Shown: positions 1-8,614, numbered from the stretch's first letter. The stretch is 64,000 bases of DNA from Marinobacter sp. HL-58 (GCF_001314605.1 NZ_LIHP01000004.1:310001-374000); one strand, 5' to 3'. The notes: generated by a model not told the origin, from the sequence alone. Made by a program: numbers and translations.

Positions 1-182
1 ATTTCAGCTATCATTATAGTTGCTCACCGTAAAGAGGGCTTTAAATTGGCCTTCCCCTGTTGTCATTGAGTAGCGGTAGAAATCTTATTCTGAAACGGTA
101 TAACCTTAGTCCTTGATTGCATTTGATGACGGATTTATCTTTTTGATGTCAGTTGACAACCCAATCTCGAAAGGAAATCACT

Positions 183-836
183 ATGGATACTCAAGACGCA
201 CCTAACGCTGGCCTCCCGCGCATGAATGAACCGGCACCGGATTTCAAAGCACTAACGACTGATGGCGAGAAGTCCCTCAGCGATTATAAAGGCAAGTGGT
301 TGGTTCTGTTCTCACATCCGGCTGACTTCACCCCGGTTTGCACCACCGAATTCATGGCCTTCGCCGAAGCAGCGCCGGAATTCGCCAGAATGAACTGTGA
401 GTTACTGGGTCTGTCCATCGACAGCATCCATTCCCATATTGCCTGGATGCGCAATATCAAGGAAAAGTGGGGCGTTGAAATACCATTCCCGATCATTGAA
501 GATCTGAAAATGGATGTGGCCAGGGCCTATGGCATGATCCACCCGGGTGCCGCCGATACTTCTGCAGTGCGCGCTACTTTCATCATCGACCCGGACGGCA
601 TTCTTCGGGCCATGGTCTACTACCCGATGAGCAACGGCCGGTCCGTCCCTGAGTTTCTGCGTTTGCTGGAAGCCCTGCAGACCAGCGATGAGCACGGTGT
701 GGCCACCCCGGAAGGCTGGAAGAAAGGTGAGAAGGTTATCGTCCCGCCTGCCAAGACCGCCGAAGGTGCCAACGCCCGTGTTGAGTCAGGTGACTACGAA
801 TGCAAGGACTTCTACTTCTGTACCAGGTCCCTTTAA
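183..836 (+). CDS. 1-Cys peroxiredoxin (Prx6 family)
   Basis: Thiol peroxidase expected to reduce hydrogen peroxide, alkyl hydroperoxides or peroxynitrite in the cytoplasm. The 217-residue length fits the Prx6 family. The peroxidatic Cys is C53 in the motif PADFTPVCTTEF, and the long C-terminal extension typical of Prx6 is present; two further Cys lie close to the C-terminus (YECKDFYFC). I chose ATG 183 because AAAGGA sits just upstream; an in-frame start at 153 would add ten residues without a ribosome site. It precedes a rhodanese and faces the sulfide-oxidation block, so a role in sulfide or oxidant stress is plausible but inferred. A strong terminator follows. Confidence 0.93.
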   Translation: MDTQDAPNAGLPRMNEPAPDFKALTTDGEKSLSDYKGKWLVLFSHPADFTPVCTTEFMAFAEAAPEFARMNCELLGLSIDSIHSHIAWMRNIKEKWGVEIPFPIIEDLKMDVARAYGMIHPGAADTSAVRATFIIDPDGILRAMVYYPMSNGRSVPEFLRLLEALQTSDEHGVATPEGWKKGEKVIVPPAKTAEGANARVESGDYECKDFYFCTRSL

Positions 837-871
837 CGATACCGAACCCTTGAATCCAGTATCTCCAGGGT

Positions 872-904
872 AACCGCCACCGCCTTTGCGGTGGCGGTTT
901 TTTA
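872..904 (+). terminator. Rho-independent terminator after peroxiredoxin
   Basis: A 12-bp GC-rich inverted repeat (AACCGCCACCGC / GCGGTGGCGGTT) with a four-base loop is followed directly by a run of T. It lies 35 bases after the peroxiredoxin stop and separates that gene from the rhodanese. Confidence 0.9.
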
Positions 905-928
905 GATAAATGAATGGGGGTTTTCCTA

Positions 929-1309
929 ATGAAAACTGTTCATGACATGGTTCAGGCTGCAAAGAAAGAAATCCGGGAAGTGCCTTTGGAGAAATCCGAA
1001 GAGACCATCAGAAATGCGGATCTGTTAATTGATGTTCGCGAAGCGGATGAGTTTCATGAGGGCCATATTCCGGGAGCGACCAATATTCCCAGAGGTATCC
1101 TGGAGTTCAAACTCACCAACGATCCCGCCTTTGAAGATCGCGGACTGAACATGGTTATCTACTGTAAAAACAGTGGGCGCTCTGCCCTCTCCGCCAAGGC
1201 CATGAAGGAAATGGGCTATATCCACGTACAGTCGATTGCCGGAGGAATTGAAGCATGGCAGGAAGCTGGTAAGCCGTTGGTCAAACCAGAACTGCCCGAT
1301 TTCGACTGA
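929..1309 (+). CDS. Single-domain rhodanese (thiosulfate sulfurtransferase-like)
   Basis: A 126-residue single-domain rhodanese expected to carry persulfide sulfur on its active-site Cys, in the loop CKNSGRSA, which matches the six-residue active-site loop of the family. No signal peptide, so cytoplasmic. The N-terminal ~35 residues precede the domain, which opens with LLIDVREADEFHEGHIPGA. ATG 929 has a G-rich stretch upstream; ATG 914 in frame would add five residues. It lies next to, and convergent with, the sulfide oxidation block, which suggests it shares the sulfane-sulfur pool, but it is transcribed separately. Confidence 0.9.
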   Translation: MKTVHDMVQAAKKEIREVPLEKSEETIRNADLLIDVREADEFHEGHIPGATNIPRGILEFKLTNDPAFEDRGLNMVIYCKNSGRSALSAKAMKEMGYIHVQSIAGGIEAWQEAGKPLVKPELPDFD

Positions 1310-1339
1310 TCAACTATTCAGTAGCAAGGCATAGATACG

Positions 1340-1376
1340 AACAAGCCGCCTCCTGACCGGAGGCGGCTTGTTTTTA
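1340..1376. terminator. Bidirectional terminator between rhodanese and cioB
   Basis: A 14-bp inverted repeat (AACAAGCCGCCTCC / GGAGGCGGCTTGTT) with a five-base loop and a T-run on the plus strand. It sits exactly between the convergent rhodanese and oxidase genes and can end transcripts from both sides. Confidence 0.88.
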
Positions 1377-2378
1377 TCAGTGATAACCCTCACCTGCGCG
1401 AACCTTGCCTCGGAAGACCCAATAGGTCCAGGCGGTGTAGGTGATCACGATGGGTACCACCAGCAGCGTGCCCAGGAGCAGGAACATCTGGGAGCCATAG
1501 GCCGAGGCCGCGTCCCACAGGGTGTAATCCGGCGGCACCACGTAAGGCCATCGGCTGACCACCAGGCCCAGGTAGGTGGTGATGAACAGTCCCATGGTGG
1601 CCACGAACGGCATGCCCTCGAAGCGGTTGCGCACCGATCGGAAGATCTGGAACGCGCACAGCAGGGTCAGCACCGGCAGGATCCAGATCACGGTCAGGTT
1701 CGAGAACCATCGGTCACGCACCAGGTCGTCCACGAACGGGGTCCAGACACTGATAATTCCGAAGATAATCAGCACCGTGGTCAGCAACGGCAGGGTGATT
1801 TTGTAGGCCCATTCCTGCAGTCGTCCCTCGGTCTTCATGATCAGCCAGGTGGAACCGAGCAGGGAGTAACCGGCGAGCATGCCGAGGCCAGTCAGCACGG
1901 TGAACGGGGTCAACCAGTCAAGCGCCCCGCCGACGTAGACGCCGTCGACGGTGTTGAAACCCTGAATGTAGGCACCGACCACTGCTCCCTGGGCAAAAGA
2001 TGCCACGGTGGAACCGCCGGCAAAGGCCCAGTTCCAGAGATAGCGAGAGGTCCGGGCCTTGAACCGGAACTCGAAGGCCACACCCCGAAAAATCAGGCCG
2101 GCCAACAGCAGGAACACGCCAATGTACAACGCCGGCAGGAAGATGGTGTAGACCATCGGGAAGGCGGCCAGCAGGCCGGCCCCACCGAGCACCAGCCAGG
2201 TCTCGTTGCCGTCCCACACCGGGGCTACCGAGTTCATCATGGTGTCCCGGTCACCCTCACTCGGGGCGAACGGGAAGAGAATGCCGACCCCGAGGTCGAA
2301 GCCGTCCATCAGCACATACATGATGATGCCGAAGCCGATAATGAATGCCCAGATCAGGGGCAGATCGAACAGTTCCAT
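1377..2378 (-). CDS. cioB: bd-type quinol oxidase subunit II (cyanide-insensitive type)
   Basis: Subunit II of a cytochrome bd-family quinol oxidase in the inner membrane. The N-terminus (FGIIMYVLMDGFDLGVG) is diagnostic of CydB/CioB, and the 333-residue, multi-helix protein matches the shorter CioB class of Pseudomonas-type cyanide-insensitive oxidases. It starts two bases after the cioA stop; the ribosome site GGAGGT lies inside the cioA end, so the two are translationally coupled. Its position at the end of a sulfide oxidation block suggests it helps drain electrons from sulfide-reduced quinol under conditions that poison haem-copper oxidases. Family assignment is firm; the cyanide-insensitive subtype is inferred from the short Q-loop of the partner. 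Confidence 0.92.
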   Translation of the reverse strand: MELFDLPLIWAFIIGFGIIMYVLMDGFDLGVGILFPFAPSEGDRDTMMNSVAPVWDGNETWLVLGGAGLLAAFPMVYTIFLPALYIGVFLLLAGLIFRGVAFEFRFKARTSRYLWNWAFAGGSTVASFAQGAVVGAYIQGFNTVDGVYVGGALDWLTPFTVLTGLGMLAGYSLLGSTWLIMKTEGRLQEWAYKITLPLLTTVLIIFGIISVWTPFVDDLVRDRWFSNLTVIWILPVLTLLCAFQIFRSVRNRFEGMPFVATMGLFITTYLGLVVSRWPYVVPPDYTLWDAASAYGSQMFLLLGTLLVVPIVITYTAWTYWVFRGKVRAGEGYH

Positions 2379-2380
2379 AG

Positions 2381-3811
2381 TCAGTGACCTCCCTGACTGG
2401 CCGGTTTGCTAGGTTTGTCTTCGCCGTATTCGAACGGCACGTGGGCGGCGGAGAGCGGGCGGGCCGGACGATCCGCGTCGTGCTCTTCCTCGTCAGACCG
2501 ATCTTCCAGCCCCACGTACAGCACCCGCATCAGGTAGTAGACCCCGGCAGAGAATACCGCCGCGTAGACCGCGATATAGCCGATCAGGGTGAACAGGGCC
2601 ATGCCGCCGCTGAGGGACGGTGTCACCGATGAGGCCTGGTCCATGATGCCGTATACCAGCCACGGGGCCCGGCCCACCTCGGTGACGAACCAGCCAGTCA
2701 GCACCGCAATGAACGGGGCGATACTCATTACCCGCAATACCTGCAGGAACCAGTTGGATTGGAAGTAGCGGCCACCGCGACGCAGCGCCAGGCCGGTCAG
2801 GCCCACGATGATCATCAGGGTGCCAATGCCAACCATGATCCGGAACGACCAGAACACGATGGCCACCGGCGGCTGCTCCGCACGCGGAACGTCCTTGAGG
2901 CCGGGCACCACGCCGTCCCATTCGTGGGTCAGGATCAGACTGGCCAGGCTCGGAATTCCGATCTCGAAATGATTGGTCTGGGCTTCCTGATCCGGGATAG
3001 CGAACAGCAGCAGAGGCACGTTGGAAGAAGTCTCCCAGTTGCCTTCCATTGCCGCCACCTTGGTGGGCTGGTGCTCCATAGTATTGAGGCCGTGGAAATC
3101 CCCTACCACCAGCTGCGCCGGAGCAATAAACAGGATAAGCCACAGGCACATGGACAGCGCCTTGCGGTTTGCTTCAACTTCCCGCCCCTTGAGCAGATAC
3201 CAGGCACTGACGCCGGCCACCACGAAGCTACCGGTCAGGAACGAGGCCAGGCCCATGTGCGTGAAGCGGTACCAGAAAGATGGATTGAAGATTGCCTCAC
3301 TCCAGGAAGTAACATGGAAAACCCCGTCAACAATTTCAAAGCCGGCCGGAGTCTGCATCCAGCTGTTAGCCGAGAGAATCCAGAACGAGGAGATGAAGGT
3401 GCCGGTGGCTACCATGATGGCGGCGAACAGATGTACACCGGGCGGCACCTTATTGCGTCCGAACAGCAGCACACCGAGGAACGCCGCTTCCAGGAAGAAG
3501 GCGGTGATCACCTCATAGCTGAGTACTGGCCCAAGGAAGTTGGCGGTGGCCTGTGAGAAGTTGCTCCAGTTCGTCCCGAACTGGAACGACATCACGATGC
3601 CCGAGACCACGCCCATCCCGAAGACCACCGCAAAGACCTTGGTCCAGAAGCCCGAGAGCTTGAGCCACACCGGATTGCCGGTTTTAAAGCCCAGGCCCTC
3701 CAGCACCGCAATGTAGGAAGCCAGCCCGATGGTAAACACCGGGAAGATGGCGTGAAATGACACCACAAACGCGAACTGGATTCGCGATAGTAAGACAGGA
3801 TCGAGTTCCAT
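2381..3811 (-). CDS. cioA: bd-type quinol oxidase subunit I (cyanide-insensitive type)
   Basis: Catalytic haem-bearing subunit I of a bd-family quinol oxidase, 476 residues, about nine membrane helices. The N-terminal haem-ligand region (VVSFHAIFPVF, H20) and the segment GLNTMEHQPTKVAAMEG match CydA/CioA. The periplasmic quinol loop is short and lacks the long insertion of E. coli CydA, which is the mark of the CioA class. Start ATG 3811 has GGAG six bases upstream. It lies 20 bases after the SulP gene and is coupled to cioB, so it appears to be part of the sulfide block. No cydX-like or cydDC gene is beside it. Confidence 0.92.
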   Translation of the reverse strand: MELDPVLLSRIQFAFVVSFHAIFPVFTIGLASYIAVLEGLGFKTGNPVWLKLSGFWTKVFAVVFGMGVVSGIVMSFQFGTNWSNFSQATANFLGPVLSYEVITAFFLEAAFLGVLLFGRNKVPPGVHLFAAIMVATGTFISSFWILSANSWMQTPAGFEIVDGVFHVTSWSEAIFNPSFWYRFTHMGLASFLTGSFVVAGVSAWYLLKGREVEANRKALSMCLWLILFIAPAQLVVGDFHGLNTMEHQPTKVAAMEGNWETSSNVPLLLFAIPDQEAQTNHFEIGIPSLASLILTHEWDGVVPGLKDVPRAEQPPVAIVFWSFRIMVGIGTLMIIVGLTGLALRRGGRYFQSNWFLQVLRVMSIAPFIAVLTGWFVTEVGRAPWLVYGIMDQASSVTPSLSGGMALFTLIGYIAVYAAVFSAGVYYLMRVLYVGLEDRSDEEEHDADRPARPLSAAHVPFEYGEDKPSKPASQGGH

Positions 3812-3831
3812 GGGAATCTCCAGTGAGATCG

Positions 3832-5571
3832 TCAGTCAGGTTTAAAAAGGATACTTGGCTTCTTCACGAGCGCTTTCCAGGCTTCGTAAGTACTGAGGAA
3901 AATCTGACCTTTCAGCTCCTCACAGAAATGCGTCCGTTTCAGGCGGTCCATGACCGGCCCTTTCACTTCGGCAAGATGCAGATGGATTCCCGCGTCCTCC
4001 AATCGAACATTAATCGCTTCGAGGCTTTCCAGGGCCGACGCATCTATTTCATTAACTGCCTGGCACGCCAGCACGAGATTCTTTATCTCCGGGTTCTCTG
4101 CAACGAGCTCCAGTACTGTTTCCTCAAGATATCGGGCATTGGCGAAATACAGGCTCTCGTCCACCCGGAGAATGGCGGTGGTTTTATCAATCTCCACCTC
4201 GTGCCGCCGCACATTCCGGAAATGTTCTGTGCCGGGAATACGCCCTACAATGGCGCTGTGAGGACGGCTCGTGCGATACAGATACAATCCGATTGAGAGG
4301 GCAACACCCACAACGATGCCGGCCTCGACGCCGTGCACCAGCGTCAGGATAACTGTTGCCAGCATAGCCACCCCGTCCGCCTTCGAATAGGCCATGGTTC
4401 TGCGGATAGCCGGCAGGTCAATCAGTGTACTGACCGCGATAATAATCGTTGCTGCCAGGGTGGCTTTCGGCAAAAACGCGAGAAATCCGGTCAGCGTGAG
4501 GGTCGCGATGGCAATACCCACAGCGGTCAGGGCTCCGGCAATCGGCGTCTCGGCTCCTGCTTCAAAGTTGACTACGGATCTCGAAAAACCGCCGGATACC
4601 GGAGAACCTCCACTGACCCCCGCTGCCACATTGGCGAGCCCGAGGGCGATCAGTTCAGAGTCCGGGTCTATCCTTTGCCGCCGCTTGGCGGCGAGCGTCT
4701 GAGCGACGGACACAGATTCCACAAAACCCACCAGGCTGATCAGGATGGCGGCAGGAACCAGAGTGCTCCAGATGGCGGGATCCATGGACGGAAGACTGAT
4801 CTCGGGAAGACCACTCGGTACCTCTCCGACCAGGTTTACACCTGCTGCGCCGAGATCGAAATACCAGGCGGCTGCCGTAGTAACGATCACCGCGGCGACC
4901 GGAGCCGCCTTGGTAGTGAGATCCGCAAGCCGTTTTGATAACCCGATACCGATCAGGCCCTGCGTGAGAAAATTTCGGCATAAGTAGAGAAATAGCAAGG
5001 CGCCGCCACCAATCATCAGGGTGAAAGCGTTCACCTCGCCCATCTGTTGCCAGAGCCCTTGCCCCATTTCCAACAGATTGTGACCTCCGCCCTGGATACC
5101 CAGGATACTACCCAGCTGGCTGCCTGCTATCAGAATGCCGGATGCTGTGACAAACCCCGATATCACCGGGTGACTGAGGAAGTTGGCCAGAAAGCCCAGT
5201 CGCAGAAGGCCCATGGCGAAAAGCATCAGGCCGGATAGCGAGGCCAGAACCAGAGCGGCCCCTACGTATTCCGGTGTTCCCGGTTCGGCAATTCCTCCAA
5301 GCGCAGAGGCTGTCATCAGGGATGCCACGGCCACAGGCCCAACAGCGAGCGTGGCACTTGTTCCGAGCAGGGCATAAACCACCAGCGGGATCATACTGGC
5401 ATAAAGCCCAACCTCGGGCGGCAGGCCTGCCAGTAAGGCATAAGCCAAAGCCTGGGGTACCAGCATTAAAGTGACAATCACTGCCGCGAGGCCGTCGCTG
5501 ATAAACGTGTCGGCCCTGTAGTCTCTCAACCAGTTCAGGATTGGCAGATAGCGGATCAGCTTACCGGACAT
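3832..5571 (-). CDS. SulP-family anion transporter with STAS domain
   Basis: Inner-membrane anion carrier of the SulP/SLC26 family, 579 residues: N-terminal sulfate-transporter core with about 12 to 14 helices (signature near VPQALAYALLAGLPPEVGLY) and a C-terminal cytoplasmic STAS domain from about residue 430. Substrates in the family include sulfate, bicarbonate and dicarboxylates. Start ATG 5571 has AGGGAG eight bases upstream; a GTG three codons earlier overlaps that site and is less likely. Position between the sulfide:quinone reductase gene (18-base gap) and cioA suggests it moves sulfate, sulfite or thiosulfate produced by sulfide oxidation. Direction of transport cannot be read from sequence. 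Confidence 0.9.
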   Translation of the reverse strand: MSGKLIRYLPILNWLRDYRADTFISDGLAAVIVTLMLVPQALAYALLAGLPPEVGLYASMIPLVVYALLGTSATLAVGPVAVASLMTASALGGIAEPGTPEYVGAALVLASLSGLMLFAMGLLRLGFLANFLSHPVISGFVTASGILIAGSQLGSILGIQGGGHNLLEMGQGLWQQMGEVNAFTLMIGGGALLFLYLCRNFLTQGLIGIGLSKRLADLTTKAAPVAAVIVTTAAAWYFDLGAAGVNLVGEVPSGLPEISLPSMDPAIWSTLVPAAILISLVGFVESVSVAQTLAAKRRQRIDPDSELIALGLANVAAGVSGGSPVSGGFSRSVVNFEAGAETPIAGALTAVGIAIATLTLTGFLAFLPKATLAATIIIAVSTLIDLPAIRRTMAYSKADGVAMLATVILTLVHGVEAGIVVGVALSIGLYLYRTSRPHSAIVGRIPGTEHFRNVRRHEVEIDKTTAILRVDESLYFANARYLEETVLELVAENPEIKNLVLACQAVNEIDASALESLEAINVRLEDAGIHLHLAEVKGPVMDRLKRTHFCEELKGQIFLSTYEAWKALVKKPSILFKPD

Positions 5572-5589
5572 ATCGTTCACTCCCTGATA

Positions 5590-6852
5590 TCAGGCCTGAC
5601 GTGCTGCCGGCGCTGCCAACCATTCCCGGCCTTTGAGCATGCCGTTCCAGTAAAGCCAGGGTAGCTGTTTAGCTTTTAGAAACCAGGCCATCCGGGTTGC
5701 CTTGGTACCATCGTTGATCCAAGACGGGAAACTTGGCTGCAGTTTGCCTCCGTAACCGAATTCAGCGAGAACGATTCTGCCCCTTTCCACCGTTAGCGGG
5801 CAGGATCCGTACCCCAGATAAGCGGCGGTCAGTAGCCTGTCTTCCAGTGAGGCAACGAGATTCTGCGCCACAACGGGAGCCTGTTTTCTCACCGCGGCCA
5901 TGGTCTTAGCATTGGGTGTGCCACTGGCATCCCCCAGTCCGAAGATAGTGGGGTGCCTGACGTGTTGCAGAGTCTCCGGGTCGAGATCAATCCAGCCGTC
6001 GATATTGCCCAGTCCGGACTGCGCAATGAAGCCGGGAGGCCGCTGGGTGGGAACAACGTGAAGCATATCGAAGGTCCGGTCCACAGTTTCCTGTTGATCA
6101 CCGGACTGTTTTACGAAGCGGGCTGTCCTTGTCTTGCCATCAACGGCCACCAGCCGCTCTTCAAAGCATAGATCAATGCCGTACCGGTCAATATATTTCT
6201 GCAGCTCCGGTACGTAATCCTCCACTCCGAACAGAACCTTGCCGGCGGAATGGTAAGAGACGTCAATATCGGCAAGCCGGCCCTTGCGTCGCCATTCATC
6301 TGCTGCCAGGTACATGGCCTTCTGGGGTGCGCCGGCACACTTTATCGGCATGGGCGGCTGAATGAACAGCGCTTTGCCTTTCTCCAGCTGCTCCACCAGG
6401 GACCAAGTGTAGGGTGCAAGATCGTATCGATAGTTGGAGGTCACCCCATTCATGCCGAGGGTTTCACTCAGGCCTTCAACACTTTCCCAGTCCATAACTA
6501 GGCCGGGGGCCACGACCAGCCGTCGATAACCAATACAACTGTGGTCAGTGAGCTTTACGACCTGTGCGCGAGGATCAACGCAATCGGCTGTTGCACGATA
6601 CCAGCGACAGCCATCAGGTATAACAGATTCGGTTTTCCGGCGGGTGCTGCCAGCGGAAAATACACCTCCGCCGACCATGGTCCACCCTGGTTGGTAGTAG
6701 TGCAGTTCGCTGGGATCAATGATTGCGATATCCAGGTCCTTCTGGCGCTTCAGGAGACTGGCAGCGGTTGCAACACCGCCGGCGCCTGCTCCAATGATCA
6801 CAACATCATGAATTATGATGGAGGACTGATATGCGTTTTGGGTAGGTTTCAT
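5590..6852 (-). CDS. sqr: Sulfide:quinone oxidoreductase (mitochondrial-like type)
   Basis: FAD flavoprotein of 420 residues that oxidises sulfide to sulfane sulfur and reduces quinone at the inner membrane. It has an N-terminal dinucleotide fold (VVIIGAGAGGVATAASLL) and the two Cys-containing motifs expected of the SQRDL-like type: PIKCAGAPQKAMYL and GYGSCPLTVERG. The C-terminal stretch before the end is hydrophobic and aromatic, as in membrane-associated members. Neighbours make the function convincing: a persulfide dioxygenase-type enzyme and a DUF442 sulfurtransferase upstream, a SulP carrier and a bd oxidase downstream. Start ATG 6852 has GGAG about eleven bases upstream. A different flavoprotein role is unlikely. 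Confidence 0.92.
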   Translation of the reverse strand: MKPTQNAYQSSIIIHDVVIIGAGAGGVATAASLLKRQKDLDIAIIDPSELHYYQPGWTMVGGGVFSAGSTRRKTESVIPDGCRWYRATADCVDPRAQVVKLTDHSCIGYRRLVVAPGLVMDWESVEGLSETLGMNGVTSNYRYDLAPYTWSLVEQLEKGKALFIQPPMPIKCAGAPQKAMYLAADEWRRKGRLADIDVSYHSAGKVLFGVEDYVPELQKYIDRYGIDLCFEERLVAVDGKTRTARFVKQSGDQQETVDRTFDMLHVVPTQRPPGFIAQSGLGNIDGWIDLDPETLQHVRHPTIFGLGDASGTPNAKTMAAVRKQAPVVAQNLVASLEDRLLTAAYLGYGSCPLTVERGRIVLAEFGYGGKLQPSFPSWINDGTKATRMAWFLKAKQLPWLYWNGMLKGREWLAAPAARQA

Positions 6853-6906
6853 CTTGGTTTCAACTCCGCATTGCCATGGAACCTCCCTGTCCTTCGAAAT
6901 CAGTGT

Positions 6907-7329
6907 TCAAGAGTTACTTTCCAGCATTTCCTGAATTGGTTGGGGGTCGTGGCCAGCCCTGTGGGCGGCCTTCAGTAACAGCGGGATATTGCACTGAGGC
7001 TCTCTGGCGCGGGCATGGGCCCACATGTGAACGGCACGGCGACCAGTGCGGCAAAAGCCGAGAATTGGCGATGGCGCCCTTTCCAGTGCCTTGCCGAAAG
7101 CATCAATGTCTGCGTCCGAGTACTGACCGGAGGCGACAGGAACAGATATCCATTCCAGGCCGGCTCTGGCCGCAGCCTCCGCATAGGCATCCTCTCCCAC
7201 AAAGCCTTCTTCTCCGGGACGCCGGTTACAGATAATGGCACGGAAGCCCTGGTCCCTGATTTCGGGCATGTCTTCCGGAGCTACGGTGTCCGCGACTGCA
7301 AACGCAGGTTCAAGGTAATGAATCTTCAT
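6907..7329 (-). CDS. DUF442 / TIGR01244-type sulfur transferase
   Basis: A 140-residue protein with the fold of dual-specificity phosphatases and rhodaneses; the family occurs fused or linked to Blh-type persulfide dioxygenases. The catalytic loop is FCRTGRRAVHMWA, with the Cys near residue 96. Expected role: accept sulfane sulfur made by sulfide:quinone reductase and pass it to glutathione or another acceptor. Start ATG 7329 has a strong GGAGGT five bases upstream. It follows the metallo-hydrolase gene by 13 bases and precedes sqr by 54 bases, in one transcript. The N-terminus (HYLEPAFAVADTVAPEDM) shows the usual DUF442 opening. Confidence 0.85.
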   Translation of the reverse strand: MKIHYLEPAFAVADTVAPEDMPEIRDQGFRAIICNRRPGEEGFVGEDAYAEAAARAGLEWISVPVASGQYSDADIDAFGKALERAPSPILGFCRTGRRAVHMWAHARAREPQCNIPLLLKAAHRAGHDPQPIQEMLESNS

Positions 7330-7342
7330 GTCACACCTCCTG

Positions 7343-8209
7343 TCACAAGAGATTGATCGGAACTTTCAGGTAGATCTGTCCATTTGATTCCGCAGGAGGC
7401 ATTTCTCCAGCACGCATATTGACCTGTACCGATGGCAGGATCAGCCGTGGCATGTTCAGAGTGGCGTCGCGCTCGGTTCTGAGCTTCACAAAGTCCTCTT
7501 CTGTCATGCCTTCACGTACATGAATATTGTTGGCGCGCTGCTCAGCAACACTGGTTTCATGCTGAAACTCTTCGCGCCCCGGTGCCTTGTAGTCGTGGCA
7601 AAGGAAGATGCGGGTCTGTTCAGGGAGCGCAAGCACTTTCTGAACGGAGCTATACAGTGTATGAGCATCACCACCCGGAAAATCACACCTTGCCGTACCA
7701 GCATCCGGTGCAAACAGTGTGTCGCCTACAAAGGCGGCATCGCCAATAACATAAGTCAGGCAAGCGGGCGTATGGCCGGGAGTATGCAGAACCCGTCCTT
7801 CCAGGCTGCCGATCCTGAAGCTGTCACCTTCCTCGAACAGGCGATCAAACTGGCTACCATCACGCGCAAACTCGGTGCCTGCGTTAAAGGCCTTACCAAA
7901 GATCTCCTGGACGTCGATGATTTTCTTTCCGATGCCGGTATTGCCCCCGAGCTTCTCGTGCAGATAAGGCGCGGCGGACAGGTGATCAGCATGTACATGG
8001 GTTTCCAGGATCCATTCGACGTTCAGGCCATTGTCCTGTACGTATTGAATGATCTCGTCGGCGGAGCGCACATCTGTGCGCCCGGCTGCATAATCGAAAT
8101 CCAGAACGGAATCGAGAATTGCGCACGCATTACTTTGTGGATCCGTTACTACGTAACTGAAAGTATTGGTCGGTTCATCAAAGAAATGCTTGACCAGGGG
8201 CTTTTGCAT
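7343..8209 (-). CDS. Persulfide dioxygenase-type metallo-beta-lactamase fold enzyme
   Basis: A 288-residue metal-dependent enzyme expected to oxidise glutathione persulfide to sulfite with oxygen. The metal-binding motif THVHADHL, the second site HTPGHTPACL, the block FVGDTLFAPDAGTARCDFPG with its R-x-D signature, and the late His in LCHDYKAP are all present. These match the ETHE1/Blh persulfide dioxygenase group better than glyoxalase II. Start ATG 8209 is preceded by GGAGGA seven bases upstream; a longer frame from 8251 has no such site. It is the first gene of the sulfide block, so the block's promoter should lie upstream near 8210-8310. Confidence 0.88.
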   Translation of the reverse strand: MQKPLVKHFFDEPTNTFSYVVTDPQSNACAILDSVLDFDYAAGRTDVRSADEIIQYVQDNGLNVEWILETHVHADHLSAAPYLHEKLGGNTGIGKKIIDVQEIFGKAFNAGTEFARDGSQFDRLFEEGDSFRIGSLEGRVLHTPGHTPACLTYVIGDAAFVGDTLFAPDAGTARCDFPGGDAHTLYSSVQKVLALPEQTRIFLCHDYKAPGREEFQHETSVAEQRANNIHVREGMTEEDFVKLRTERDATLNMPRLILPSVQVNMRAGEMPPAESNGQIYLKVPINLL

Positions 8210-8269
8210 AGTCGTTCCTCCATTTGGAGCGTCTGTCGTTAGCAGCCTCACTAAACCATACTTTTAGTT

Positions 8270-8279
8270 CTATGCATAG
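8270..8279. promoter_or_regulatory. Palindrome in the control region of the sulfide block
   Basis: CTATGCATAG is a perfect 10-bp palindrome about 60 bases upstream of the first gene of the sulfide block, set in a markedly AT-rich stretch (8255-8310) that also holds related half-sites (ATAGTGCTAT, TAGCTATA). It is a candidate operator for a sulfide- or persulfide-responsive repressor. No regulator gene is adjacent. The call rests on symmetry and position only. Confidence 0.3.
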
Positions 8280-8456
8280 TGCTATTAGCTATATGTGATG
8301 TTATGACGTTAATAGCCAAACTTGATGGCGGGCATTCCGGGAACTGACCTCGAAATCCTATGAGTTACCCGAAATTGGGTTCATACTGGATGTTGAAAGC
8401 ATTGGCATCACGCAGAGTTATGCCAAAGTACCCGTAACCAGAGGTGGACAGATCCC

Positions 8457-8573
8457 ATGAGTAAAGGCCAGGACAGGAAAAAAGACAGTAAGAAGAAACC
8501 GCTTTTAACGCCCAAGGAAAAGAAAAAGGAGAAGAACGCAAAGAAAAACGAGAAAGACGTACTGGGACACTGA
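8457..8573 (+). CDS. Lysine-rich small protein (38 residues)
   Basis: A short reading frame starting MSKGQDRKKDSKKK and ending with KNEKDVLGH. More than a third of residues are Lys. GAGGTGG lies about nine bases before the ATG. I recall similar small proteins opening with MSKGQD and rich in Lys in other proteobacteria; their function is unknown. It is probably cytoplasmic and could bind nucleic acid, but this is a guess from charge. The opposite strand reads as a Phe/Ser-rich frame, which is a by-product of the AAA/AAG codons. It lies alone between the sulfide block promoter and the end of selO. Confidence 0.6.
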   Translation: MSKGQDRKKDSKKKPLLTPKEKKKEKNAKKNEKDVLGH

Positions 8574-8614
8574 TCTGAGGAGTATCTGCAAGCTGTCATC
8601 CCGATAACTTCCAA

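Noticed and set aside
1368..2387. Long plus-strand frame (339 residues) opposite cioB
   Set aside because: Gln/His/Gly-rich translation without any domain; it is the mirror of the cioB membrane helices and has no ribosome site.
8408..8614. Minus-strand Phe/Ser-rich frame
   Set aside because: It is the complement of the Lys-rich gene at 8457-8573; AAA/AAG codons read backwards give Phe and Ser/Leu. No ribosome site.
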